Positions 53,311 to 63,750 of a DNA stretch of 64,000 nucleotides are shown here, piece after piece (within the stretch, counting starts at the first letter, position 1; each line of letters opens with the position of its first letter). The stretch comes from Strigamia acuminata. Taxonomy: Eukaryota; Arthropoda; Chilopoda; Geophilomorpha; Linotaeniidae. The notes under the pieces are model-generated. The model saw only the letters and a list, made by a program, of their open reading frames with translations. It did no database searches and had not been told where the DNA came from. Both the position numbers and the translations under genes were made by a program. The DNA lies in NCBI GenBank assembly GCA_949358305.1, contig OX442319.1:8618001-8682000 (forward strand), read 5' to 3'.

Positions 53311-54424
53311 TTTTTAAGAGCGCCGCCTGTGCGAATACGTTTTTGATGACGGCAAAATTGTTATCCCTTACCGCAAGGTAACTAAATATCGAATACATCT
53401 TTAATAACTCTATACAGTTATTGCTTACGTTACTAGGCTTCGGACAAATAACGAGTCTTTTTTTGTTTATTAAGTTGCGATGTCGATGCAATTTTAGAGT
53501 TTTTCTTCGCGTTCGTCCATCTTCACGGCCATATTGAAAAGTGCGACGTTTCTGAAAACGGGAGATTATATGCAAATAAGAAGGTTGAGGACCAATCACA
53601 AAAGAATATAAAAGAATATTTTACTATTTAAGTATTTACTATTACTAAAAATAATAAAAATAATAAAAAATACTTGCTTTCCTTTAGTAGATTAACGTAG
53701 TAATGATATAAAACGTCATCGCCTTGGTCCAAACGAAAAATTAGTTCCACATTCTGCCAATTGCAGTCGCAATTATCGGTAATAGTATTAACATTAAATT
53801 AGGAATATTTGATTAGATATAATTGATTAATAAAAGGGGTTGTCGTAGAAACTGGGACATAGTAACGTGGAGGGGGTACGACAGAATCTGCGTGTCAGAG
53901 ATTCGAATCTTTCATAAGATTTGGATGGGATTCCGTTGAAATAAAGATAAAGATGATTATTTGAATAAAAAAGTCGAAAATATTTTATCTTTTGTCCAAT
54001 TTTCGACAAAAAATTAAAATTTTTTATAAAATGTAAATATTCGGGATTCGGAGATTCAGGAATTCGGAAGGGAATTTGAAAGCCTGTAATGTCGCTATAA
54101 TGTCCAATGTATAATAAAGGAGACACACACATGTATTCGCACTTGATTCCTAACTAACATTTATTCGGCCTTCAACGACTTTTATAACCTCGTTCACCTT
54201 TTACAATATTAATGTCTCGCCCTCTAGTGGCGATATTTATCATTAATCATGTAAACACTATATCACAAAGCCCATGTCACAGATTCGGTAGAATGTCGTA
54301 CCCCGTGGTTTGACTGCACTTTGGCTGTTTCTCCTCTAAAATATATTAAAAAATCACGAAATAACGGTAAGGTAACCATAAAATAAAGTTTATTACGGCG
54401 GTATTTCTGTGACATTTTTCGTTT
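53311..54424. other. Intergenic
   Basis: 53875-53935 shares GTCAGAGATTCGAATCTT and flanks with 63505-63575, so a dispersed repeat is present. No gene recognised. Confidence 0.5.
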
Positions 54425-54690
54425 AAACTGATTGACAATGTCAAGGCGTCAGTAGCTGTTCAGTTGTTTGTCAGATTTTTATTTGATTTTTAATGTAATT
54501 AATTTTATTTTTTACATTTTAATTTTTATTCTTTTTTTGTTTTTTGCCCATAATATAATTTCGATATTTCAGAACTAGATGGCGCTAGATAGCGGTAAGG
54601 GAAATTGAAAAGTTCTTCACTGCAATATACTTTTAATTAATGCTCTTGCAATGGGCCGTACAATTTGGTAACGTTAAATCAACGGTCAAC
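54425..54690. repeat. Second copy of the LRR upstream module
   Basis: AACTGATTGACAATGTCAAG and GCGTCAGTAGC onward through AGAACTAGATGGCGCTAGAT match 51118-51545. A short deletion is present and the MITE is absent. No LRR gene follows, so it is an orphan copy. Confidence 0.8.
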
Positions 54691-56092
54691 GTTTTATCAA
54701 CTCTATTCCAACAGATGAAAGTGTATTGGGGAAGCCTAACCGTGAAAATGAAATCAGAAAGTTTACTCCCACGCCTGTCCTGATTTTCCACTCAAAAATG
54801 ACGTGTCTGTGTAATTTAATACTCCAAATATGTGAAATTTTCTCTACACCTTAAAATGAGTTTCATTTTTGTGCCAAAAGTGCACCGCAATTATGAACTG
54901 AAGTTCATTTGTTTGCAGCGTGATTTTAGCTCTTTCTTCTTATCAAGGTGGAGGGAGGAAATTGGGTGGAAGATCTCTATAGAATTTTAATCCCCATTTT
55001 GAAAATAGGGGAGATGGGAGAACACTTCAATGCAGAGGGATAGAGTTGAAGATGTCAGTTTCAAGGTTAAGCTTCAAGGTTCACAGTTCTGAGCAAAATC
55101 TAAAAAATATATAAATAAAATATAAATAAAATATAAATAAAAATGAAATCAGTAAAAATATTTTAAAAATCATTAAAAAATCGTTAAAAAAATTAATAAA
55201 AAAGCATTAAAAACCATAAAAACCTAAAAACAGGAATAAAAAATATAAAATGGCATAAAAAACGTATAAAAAAATCAATAAAAAGTTTAATAAAAAATTT
55301 TAAAAAAGAATTCAAGAATGATCAATTTCGACTTTTCTATTGATTTGTCTTCATAACCCCCAAATCACACTTTATACACACATTCCAAAACAAAAAAAAT
55401 AATAACTTTGTTTTTATTTTGATTACTCATGTGAAAACTTCGCGTGACTTTTACATCACTTCTCACTCAACCAGTGTCAGTGCCCCTCATGAGTCAAGCC
55501 TCACTTATCCTTAATAACCATCACAAACCGGACAAAATTTCCTCAAAAATCCCTTCTCATACTAGGCCACACAACCCCATTTGACCCACTCACAATCCAA
55601 ACTCCACCACCAATTTCCCCCCCTACAGCTATCCAGGGTGACTCGAATGTGGGTCACTACCAATACGAACGAAACCAAACCGGATCTTCACCAAAAACAA
55701 ACACAAATCAAAATCCCCCGAAAATAAAAACCAAAAAAAAAAAAAATAAATCCAAAAATCCCAAAAAAAAAAAAAAAACCATTCGGTTACCCGTCCCGGA
55801 TGACCAATTCGGTTCCCCCAGAAGCCACCTTTCCCAGTCCAATAGCCGCACTTGAAAACAACCCCTCAGGGTAGGGCCAGATGACCTCACATTCGTTGGC
55901 TCCGTTCAACTCGAGAGACCGCTCAGTTCGCTTCCTGCGCGCCGAACGTGCACGTCTGTATTCACCGTTTCCCCGCAAAATGACACCAATTCGCACTTCA
56001 TTCGAACTCACCTAACCAAAACACACACCCAGGTATCTATAAACTCGAATCGGTCGCCACAAATAGTGAATTACAAACCAAAATCTTTCTTA
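54691..56092. other. Intergenic and 5' region of the receptor gene
   Basis: A-rich low-complexity DNA at 55090-55300 and 55720-55790. Good splice acceptor (AATCTTTCTTACAG) ends at 56095, 13 bp before the receptor ATG, so a 5' untranslated intron is likely. GC content rises from 55790. Confidence 0.55.
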
Positions 56093-56108
56093 CAGTCCAA
56101 TTCCAACC

Positions 56109-58505
56109 ATGTCACGTCTCCTCCGCCACCTGCTCGTCTATCTGCTCCTCGTTCGCCTCCTCGAGGCCCAACAACTCGTTTTCCCGGGCAACCGACATCC
56201 GGGTGGACCCTGCTACCCCCAAGACTCGTGCCGACACCGTGGCAACAGCCGCGACGCGCTCATAACGACGGACAAACGCTCGTGCAACTGCGACGACCTC
56301 TGCAGCGAGCACGGCGACTGCTGCACCGACGCGCCGCTCTACGACCCGGAAAGCGCCGAGCGCGCCCGCACCATGTGGGAGTGCACCGACTTGCGCAATT
56401 ACTTCGGGATCTTCCTCAAAGTTGCGTGTCCGGCGCACTGGCGCGACAAGCAAGTGCGGGAAGCGTGCGAGTCGCGACCGAGCGAGCGCGACCCCATGAG
56501 CAAGCTGCCGGTCACCAGTCGTGCGTCGCAACTCACGTACAAGAACATGCACTGCGCCGCGTGCAACGGCGACACGGGCTCCCCGATCTACTGGATCCCG
56601 CACCTCGAATGCGGCGACAAACCGCTCAATTTCTCGTTCGGACACGCCGGTTTCTGGGATCTGATCCGCTTCAATGCGGGGCTCAACCAGTGGGGATTTG
56701 CGACGAAAAACGGCTCGTTCGTGTCGTGCACGATCGACCCGCAAATGCCGCAGACCGCGGTGGATTTGGTGCGACGGTGCGTGCCGTTCGTGAAGGAGTG
56801 CAGCGCGGATTGGACGGACGAGGCGGTGCGACGCAAATGCCACTCGTACACGTCGTATATGTTCGAGGGCGAGGCGGCGTATCGCAACCGGGAGTGCGGC
56901 GAGTGTAATTCCGTGGAGAACCCGCTGCGCTGCGTGCGCATCGTGCCGCGCTTCAAAAGCAGCAAGTTCAATCAGAATATCTTCACGATGTTGTTCGACG
57001 TGAACCAGCTGACGGGGGACATCGTGGGCGCGATTAAACACTGCGAGGAGTCGCAAGTGTACGACCCGTTCGCGCGCCGCTGCCGCGACGTCGTGTGCGC
57101 GAAAGCCGAGCAGTCGTTCCGCGACGGGCGGTGCATCCCGGAGTTTCCGGATCCGTTCGAGGCTTCGACGCCCTTGATCGACGCCGATATCGTTGTGTTT
57201 CCCATCGATGACGAAATATTTTCCGAAGAATACGAAAATTCATCGTGGGATTACGTAACCTCGGCCTTGGAGAACGATACGGCGAACAACGGCGAAGTTA
57301 TGTCGAATTTCGACGGCGATGTCATACATTTTGATAACGTCACGGAGCTGGACTGCGAGAAATTTGCATACAATCAAAGCGATTATTCAGAACTCGAGAA
57401 CGGAAGTGTCTATTTGAAGGTTTACAACCGGATGTTGTCACCCGAAGACTATCGGCGCGACAACAACAAACTCTACGTGTGCATCAAGACGGTTCTGGGC
57501 GAAGAATTCAGCAATTACTCGCATAAATTCTCCGCTTATTTGTCCGTGGTGTCCGTCGTCGGGCTCGGCGTGTCCATATTGTGCCTCATCGTCCATTTAA
57601 TCTGCTTCGTGTTCGTGCCCGACTTGCAGAACTTGTCCGGGAAGAACTTGGCGTCGTTGTGCCTGTCGTTGTTGTTGGCTTATTCGATGTTCATCGTGTC
57701 GCAATTCAATTCGATCTCGCGCACGGCGTGCACGGCTGTCGGGGTCGCCATGTTTTTCGCGTTTTTGTCGTCGTTTTTCTGGATGAACGCGATGGCGTAC
57801 GACGTTTGGAGAGCTTTGCGCCAAGCCACGGCGGAACTTCGTGTTTCTTCGGGTCAGCAATGGCGGAGATTCGTTGTGTACTCCGTCTACTCGTGGCTGA
57901 GTCCCGCGTTGATCGCGGCCATCTCGGTTGCGGTCGAACACATAAAAGCCGTGCCGAAAGACTACCGGCCCGGGTTCGGTCTGGTCTTGTGTTGGTTCAG
58001 TCATCGGAGGGCGCTTTTGTTGTTTTTCGTCGTTCCGGTCGTCACTGTCGTTTTGATCAACGTGGTTCTGTTCTCGCTGAGTGCCTACATGATTTTGGCG
58101 ACGACTAAAAACGCGCCGAAATTGCATTCGACGAAATCGCAGAGAAATTTCAGGCTTTATTTGAGATTGGCGCTGCTCATGGGACTCACTTGGTTGATGG
58201 GGATCATCGCCGCTTTGTCGGATCTCGAGGTTTTCTGGTATATCTTCGTGACGCTTAACACGCTGCAAGGATTGTTTATCTTTTTCGCATTCACTTGCAC
58301 GAAGAAAGTGATGCGCAGTTTCTATGCGCGATTGACTGGACGCGGGATAATTGGGCGCAAGTTCACTTTGGCGAATTCGACTTCGGCGTCGCGCTCCACT
58401 AATAAATCGGGACTTGAACCGAAGGATTCACACTCTTCGCACACATCCAGAACTAGTTTGACGCAAACGTACAGTGGTGGAACCACTGAACATACTCTTT
58501 ATTAA
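56109..58505 (+). CDS. Methuselah-like family B receptor with a somatomedin-B-like ectodomain (798 aa)
   Basis: One coding exon. Signal peptide MSRLLRHLLVYLLLVRLLEA. Residues about 30-75 have the tight Cys spacing of a somatomedin-B domain (CNCDDLCSEHGDCC). A further Cys-rich ectodomain follows with HCAACNGDTGSP, HSYTSYMFEGEAAYRNRECG and EDYRRDNNKLYVCIK before TM1. The seven TM spans run from about 475 to 727; motifs NLSGKNLASLCLSLLLAYSM, FFWMNAMAYDVW and LLMGLTWLMGII are typical of Methuselah-like receptors. The tail is Ser/Thr-rich. No clear GPS cleavage motif was seen. Family B receptors couple extracellular ligands to G proteins; the ligand is unknown. Base composition is far GC-richer than the surroundings. 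Confidence 0.92.
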   Translation: MSRLLRHLLVYLLLVRLLEAQQLVFPGNRHPGGPCYPQDSCRHRGNSRDALITTDKRSCNCDDLCSEHGDCCTDAPLYDPESAERARTMWECTDLRNYFGIFLKVACPAHWRDKQVREACESRPSERDPMSKLPVTSRASQLTYKNMHCAACNGDTGSPIYWIPHLECGDKPLNFSFGHAGFWDLIRFNAGLNQWGFATKNGSFVSCTIDPQMPQTAVDLVRRCVPFVKECSADWTDEAVRRKCHSYTSYMFEGEAAYRNRECGECNSVENPLRCVRIVPRFKSSKFNQNIFTMLFDVNQLTGDIVGAIKHCEESQVYDPFARRCRDVVCAKAEQSFRDGRCIPEFPDPFEASTPLIDADIVVFPIDDEIFSEEYENSSWDYVTSALENDTANNGEVMSNFDGDVIHFDNVTELDCEKFAYNQSDYSELENGSVYLKVYNRMLSPEDYRRDNNKLYVCIKTVLGEEFSNYSHKFSAYLSVVSVVGLGVSILCLIVHLICFVFVPDLQNLSGKNLASLCLSLLLAYSMFIVSQFNSISRTACTAVGVAMFFAFLSSFFWMNAMAYDVWRALRQATAELRVSSGQQWRRFVVYSVYSWLSPALIAAISVAVEHIKAVPKDYRPGFGLVLCWFSHRRALLLFFVVPVVTVVLINVVLFSLSAYMILATTKNAPKLHSTKSQRNFRLYLRLALLMGLTWLMGIIAALSDLEVFWYIFVTLNTLQGLFIFFAFTCTKKVMRSFYARLTGRGIIGRKFTLANSTSASRSTNKSGLEPKDSHSSHTSRTSLTQTYSGGTTEHTLY

Positions 58506-59712
58506 ATAATAACTGAGTTATACGGAAGTGTTTTTCATTTTTTGTTAGTTTTAATTGGAATATAAATTTGTTTGAGTTGTTTAGTGGTTTGTGTGTAGAT
58601 ATTTGCATGCTATTTGGGTTTATTTGGAGGAAGTTAAAATTAGACCTGTGTTGTGTTTCACGGCCATGGCCAAAGGAAGGAATCGCCAAAGAACAGGTCA
58701 ACAACCTATGTAATAAATCTTTTTTTTTTTTAATATTTAGTCTTTTTTTTAATGTATAATTCTTGTTGTATGTTTTAATGTTGCTCCTGTAGGAAATAAA
58801 TTTCATTGTTTGTCAGAATATTTTTTCTGGTGGTTACATAATTGTTATTTTTATTTTAATAACATGAAGCAACTTTGGGAGTGCCAAAATGCATATTTAT
58901 AAGTTTGTGGCTTTCATTATATTCGATTTATTAGTCATAAAAGTAAAAGACAATTGTAATTAATCATTTAAATATTATAGAATTTGAAGTTATTCATTTT
59001 AACCCTTAAAACCAATAATTAGGCCTAAAAGGCAACACTGGGTGAAGACAGATATGTTTTTCCTATGAGTAATAAATATTGGATGGTATAATGGTACAAT
59101 GAGGTAATAAAGAGAAGATAATTATTGCTTATTGGATTTATTTTGCTTTACTTTGTAATCAATCAACAAAAAACATGTACAATACAAGAATGCAGAATTC
59201 ATCAAATGAAAGACTACACACAAATACAAGGAAGTGAAGATTACTTGGAAATACATTATGTAAAGGCTATTATTGCACAATAAAAGAAAATAACTGAGAA
59301 TTGTTGGCATGGACTAAATTCTAGTTGGAATTAATTTTAAAAAAAAACAAATTAAAATAATTAGTAAAAAAAAAAACCTTTCATTGTATAATGTCTCAAA
59401 AGAGGTTTACAACAAGTTTGCTGAATAGATTCAGGTATGCAGCAAACTACTGGACTATTTATAAGGGGAGGGGCAGGATTTTATTCCCCTCTTCCTTATT
59501 TTGCAACTGGGGTCTCAAAATTCCACAACACCCAGACATAAACCTGCTTTGAGAATGCGGCCATTACTCCTTCACCGGCTCTGCATCATTTTGGGATTAA
59601 ATTCTCTTCGATATTAACAAATCAAACATTAGAAATCATTAAAATAAACGTCAACATTTCCCTTCCGGCTTCCATATTTACATTCCTATCATTTATTAAC
59701 TTCCAAAGTGAA
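58506..59712. other. Intergenic, receptor 3' flank
   Basis: AATAAA near 58795 probably ends the receptor transcript. The rest is AT-rich with no supported gene; the right edge should hold the 3' untranslated region of the minus-strand neighbour. Confidence 0.5.
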
Positions 59713-60579
59713 TTATCCCAAAGTTGCCCACAAGATTATTCCCAAAATCACTCCGAAAGACACCAAAATTACAACGAACCACACAACCGGCATGGGCCCA
59801 TGACAACACGAGTATTTCTTCTTCTTTTTATACTCAATCGCTAGCGGAGGCCTTTGTTTATTCATATTTCTCACGGGTAACGGCTCCGCTGGAATAACGA
59901 GCGGTTGTGGTCGCGCGCCCGGCGGTAGGAGATAAGTCGGCGGCATCGGCGGCAAATGCATCGGAATCGGAGGTAAAGAAGGCATAATTAGTGGTTGCTG
60001 AGGCGCCATGATTGGATTTGGAATAAGAAACGGAGCGGCGGATTTACTGCTCGTTATGCTACGCAAACTGCCGTAGTGGGATTGCTGCGCGTACATTCGA
60101 TGTTGCGGCATCGGCGCGTAGAAACTTGGAGCCGGACTAATGGCTCGTGGAGCGTAAAAACTCGGGGCCGGGCTGGCTCTCAGCTCGTACATGGAACCAG
60201 CTCGTCGAGGAACAAAATTGGGTAGTTGTTGGAGGTTTAAGACTTTCTGCATGTGATGAACGGGGCATGGTAAGCCGTCGGATGTGGATCCGATGGATAG
60301 TCCCGGCATGCTTCGGCTGGATCGCAGAGTTTCGGATGGAATGTACGGGAAGGGTTCGTGCGGTACAATGCGGTGGTACGGATGCTTCCTGGCGTTGACA
60401 TTGGGCAGTGAATCTGCGGATGATGTTGAAGTCGGCGATGAAGATGAATGGCGTAATTTCTTGAAGTTAGCTTTTCGGTTTCGGTGTTGTTGGACCATTG
60501 AGAGGTTTGTATACATTTGCTCGTGGTAGTCCAATGAGCTGCAGCTTCCTGGTGTTCTAGGACGGGATGAAATAACCAT
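59713..60579 (-). CDS. Proline-rich tail-anchored membrane protein (288 aa)
   Basis: One coding exon, MVISSRPRTPGSCSSLDYHE to ILWATLG. A long cytosolic, Ser/Pro-rich part carries a direct repeat SPAPSFYAPRAI/SPAPSFYAP. It also has a Pro/Met-rich stretch (PPIPMHLPPMPPTYLLPPG, with one PPTY) and a basic-Cys patch (EYKKKKKYSCCHGPMP). It ends in a single TM (VVWFVVILVSFGVILGIILW) with only a few residues beyond, so it is probably tail-anchored, with possible palmitoylation of the CC pair. I do not recognise a family. Additional 5' exons are possible but not needed. Confidence 0.75.
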   Translation of the reverse strand: MVISSRPRTPGSCSSLDYHEQMYTNLSMVQQHRNRKANFKKLRHSSSSPTSTSSADSLPNVNARKHPYHRIVPHEPFPYIPSETLRSSRSMPGLSIGSTSDGLPCPVHHMQKVLNLQQLPNFVPRRAGSMYELRASPAPSFYAPRAISPAPSFYAPMPQHRMYAQQSHYGSLRSITSSKSAAPFLIPNPIMAPQQPLIMPSLPPIPMHLPPMPPTYLLPPGARPQPLVIPAEPLPVRNMNKQRPPLAIEYKKKKKYSCCHGPMPVVWFVVILVSFGVILGIILWATLG

Positions 60580-62160
60580 TTTGACTGTTTTTTTTTCTGA
60601 AAATAGTTGTTAAGAATTTATTAGAATGGTTTAAATTGATTTTGTGACGCGGGGAAGACCCGGAATATATTTTTTTTTTAATTTTAAAAATTAAATTTGT
60701 AAATTAAGATGGCGTTTTGCTTTCCGGTCGTCATGGTGGGAATACTGGGAATGGCGTTTGATTTTTTTGAATACTAACACATATTTCTATGCAAATTGAT
60801 TCAATCTGTGGCGTTTTTCACCTTATGGAAACAGTTGCAGAAGGTCATCTGCTAAAAAGATGCAAATTATGTGTAAATAAGAGGTCAACAATACATCACG
60901 TAGTAGGAAGTAATAATATTGTATCTAAGTAAATTAGGCACTTTGAATATTCATCATTCAATGTTGAATATTGAAGATGACAATTTTCCAATTATTATTC
61001 CACAAGTGCTGCAAAATTGTTGGAAGAAACAATGATGATGTGTCCACATTTCCAGGCTGTCCAAGCTTTGGCTTTAAATGTGCTCTAATTACCCATAAAC
61101 CTGTAAAATTAGGTTATATTCTAATATTGTGCCATATTGAAGTCTGTAACCCTGAAAATATAACTAATAAAATTAATCCATCCTTTGTTTTGTAAATTAA
61201 ACTTATTTCTTGTCTGTTGTTTGCAATTATTGCCAATAATAAGTAGATAAGAAGTGAATCATTCAAGTTTAATGAACTCTCTTCTCAGAATCACTGATTA
61301 TTCTAACATTCTGTTAAGGTATATATATATATATATATATAAATATAAATATTAAATATTAAATTTAAAGATAGATAGTTGACACGTTGAACTAAATCAC
61401 TCATGTTTCCTTTTATGCTCATTGATAATTATTTAGTCATTAAATCTTGGTGGTAATGCCCCTAGATTTAATGACAGATTTTCAAATAATTAAATTAATA
61501 CTTAAATTTCATGCAGTTTTTTTAAAAAAATATTTTGTGTTGAAAAATGATTTAATTTATATTTTAAAGTGATGTTAAAGTGATTAAGTGATGTTTGACC
61601 ATTATAAATGCATTATTGAAACGTTTTACTACCTGTTAGGATTGCTGTTTTCTTGTTTCCATCAACTGGCTAAAGTAATGGGGAATTTTCAATGGTTTTG
61701 CAGCATGGTGCATGGCATGGTTCAGGTTCCACCCTTGTTCTGTGGGCAAATGACTTGGCTTAATGGCTGACTTGTTGCTGGCTTTGTTGTGTTCCCTTAA
61801 ACTCAAAACGAGATTCTTGCCTGAGGGCAGTCTTAAGATGGAATGTAAAGTTGGGCACATAGTTAGGAATGCTTATTTTTTTGCAGTTTTGCCTTTTAAT
61901 TATACTTTTCGTCTTTTGGAATGTTGAAAAATAAAAATAAAATGAGAAGGTTTTAATATTTCATTCAAGTTTGAGAACATTTTAAAATTTACATTTTGAA
62001 AGAAAAACGGTCAATATTTTGACTTCACGTGTTGTTTTTATATTGTTATACAATAACAAAGCTCTAAAGTAATTTGTTTTTAGCAATTATTATACAGTTA
62101 TCTATTATTATTACTTTTGAACACTTTTGTCGTTTGTAATTGCACCGCTAGATGGCAGTA
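60580..62160. other. Intergenic
   Basis: Contains a (TA)n microsatellite at 61319-61341 and AT-rich DNA. Open frames here are short and not supported. Confidence 0.5.
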
Positions 62161-62463
62161 CTGACATCTATATATACGTTAGCTTGGTCTGCGCAGCCGC
62201 AAAGAATCAGAGAGTTGTAGATGGAGGCGGTAGAAACAACGTTGTTTACCGAATGCAATCCTTGGCCATCATCTCGCCTATGTAGAGTTGAACTGTAAAA
62301 TAATGAACGACGAGTTCGGGTAAGTGCCAACTACAATATTCACGCAATAAATTATTCTTAGATGAAAAATGTTTTAATTTCTTTGTAGGTGAAGGCGTGC
62401 TCCTTGGTGATGGTTTAATACAAGGTGAGAATGGGTAAAATGAATTATTTTTCAAGATCAATT

Positions 62464-62545
62464 CAATCTGTCAATGATTACAACTTAGGACACTTCTGAA
62501 ATGATGTGACGATTAATATACACATAAAATGAGCAATATAATTCA
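62464..62545 (+). ncRNA. C/D-box snoRNA candidate 1, intron 2
   Basis: C box ATGATTA (62474-62480), D' box CTGA (62496-62499), C' TGACGA (62507-62512), D box ATGA (62529-62532, one off consensus). The guide before D' is CAACTTAGGACACTT. It lies 78 nt before the 3' splice site, the normal position for intronic C/D snoRNAs. GAATTAT/ATAATTC could form an outer stem. Confidence 0.6.
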
Positions 62546-62723
62546 CTTTTATCATGAAAACTGCGTGGTAAAATAAAGTTTAACTGAAATAGTTCTTTGT
62601 TTCTTTGTAGGATGAATGGAGTGACAAATGAAGAATCAAAATCGATGGTAATTAATTCTATTCATTTGAAACACTACAGAGCATATTTCAAAATTAAGAG
62701 CTAATATGAACGTGAAATTATTC

Positions 62724-62802
62724 AAGTTTGCAATGATTACATCTTAGGACACCCCTGAATTAATGTGACGATTAAAACTAATTACCGTATATGAGCAAAC
62801 TT
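62724..62802 (+). ncRNA. C/D-box snoRNA candidate 2, intron 3
   Basis: Perfect 8-bp terminal stem AAGTTTGC (62724-62731) with GCAAACTT (62795-62802). It encloses C box ATGATTA (62733-62739), D' CTGA (62755-62758), C' TGACGA (62766-62771) and D box ATGA (62791-62794). The guide before D', CATCTTAGGACACCC, is nearly the same as in candidate 1. Its complement GTGTCCTAAG matches, as I recall, a conserved part of 28S rRNA. Confidence 0.68.
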
Positions 62803-63160
62803 AATAATAAGCGGAAAGAACCTTGGTTTGTCAACTGAAGGAAATAATTATGAAATTTCACTAGCTGCATTCGAAAAGTCGTGTTTTAAGTGTTTTAGGT
62901 GTTTGTGTTTTTGTTTTGTGACGTTAAAAAATACAAAAACAAAACACTCGAAACATGACTGAACGAATATGTGTTGAAAAAATTTTGATTTGAACTTAAT
63001 TTTACTGTTGTCTTAAAAAGTGTTTCTAGGTATTTATTTTTATTTATTTATTTGCAGTTTATCTTCGCTAAGAAACAAGCGATAAGGGAACTTGAAATTG
63101 TTACTACTGGGAAGCAATTTTTGCTTGGCGAATAATTAGATACCAGGAATTAAAAAGGAC

Positions 63161-63504
63161 AGGAAATTGTTTTTTTTTCTTTTTTCATTTTCTTTTTAAA
63201 TAGGTCAGCAAACTCTTATAATTATAATTATCTGATTTTACTGGTTTACTGAGTGTGACGAAAATTGCAATAAAATAGTTTAAAAATTTCAAAGGTGAAA
63301 GTGTTGGTTTTGTTTTTATTTGGGTGTTCCAGCAACAAATTAAAGGAGAAAAATAAAAATAATTATTATGTAACAGAAGTATGTTATTAATTAAAATTAA
63401 AAACAATAAGTAATGCAAAAATCAGAGCAGTCGTGGGCTTGGAACTAAGTAGGCCCATTTGAGCCTCCGTAGAGCAATGATGAAATACCATCCTAGCCGA
63501 GGGG
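63161..63504. other. Intergenic
   Basis: AT-rich; no gene seen. Confidence 0.4.
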
Positions 63505-63750
63505 TGCGACAATCAGAATCTGCTTGTCAGAGATTCGAATCTTCTTTGGGATTCGAAAGATTCGGATGGGATTCGGAAAGATTCGGAAAGATTCGGGGGA
63601 TTCGGCTGGGATTCGGGGGGATTCGGATAGATTCGGGGGATTCGGGGGGATTCGAATGAGATTCGGGGAGATTCGGATGGGATTCGGTGGGATTCGGCGG
63701 GATTCGGTGGGATTCGGCGGGATTCGGATGGGATTCAGAAAGATTCATAT
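63505..63750. repeat. Dispersed repeat with GATTCGG minisatellite
   Basis: 63505-63575 resembles 53875-53935 (GTCAGAGATTCGAATCTT). It runs into tandem GATTCGGATGGGATTCGG and GGGGGATTCGG units of about 9-12 bp to 63750. Open frames on both strands here are repeat translations. Confidence 0.8.

Larger units (their letters stand above)
62168..63160 (+). ncRNA. Predicted snoRNA host gene (spliced, little coding capacity)
   Basis: TATATATA near 62168. Exon 1 ends at a strong donor (TTCGG then GTAAGTG at 62320). Exon 2 is 62389-62424 (CTTTGTAG before, GTGAGAATG after). Exon 3 is 62611-62647 (TTCTTTGTAG before, GTAATT after). Exon 4 starts at 63058 after ATTTATTTGCAG. No frame runs through all exons. 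Only a 37-codon frame starting in exon 3 (MNGVTNEESKSM) continues into exon 4. Short, poorly coding exons with conserved elements in the introns are typical of snoRNA host genes such as UHG-type loci. Exact transcript ends are unknown. It could instead encode a micropeptide. Confidence 0.55.

Noticed and set aside
56066-58268. Long alternative frames on both strands over the receptor gene
   Set aside because: GC-rich coding DNA leaves other frames open by chance; only the 56109-58505 frame shows signal peptide, Cys pattern and seven TM spans.
63500-63560. tRNA or tRNA-derived SINE suggested by AGATTCGAATCT
   Set aside because: No cloverleaf, A box or B box could be drawn; the motif merges into a simple repeat.
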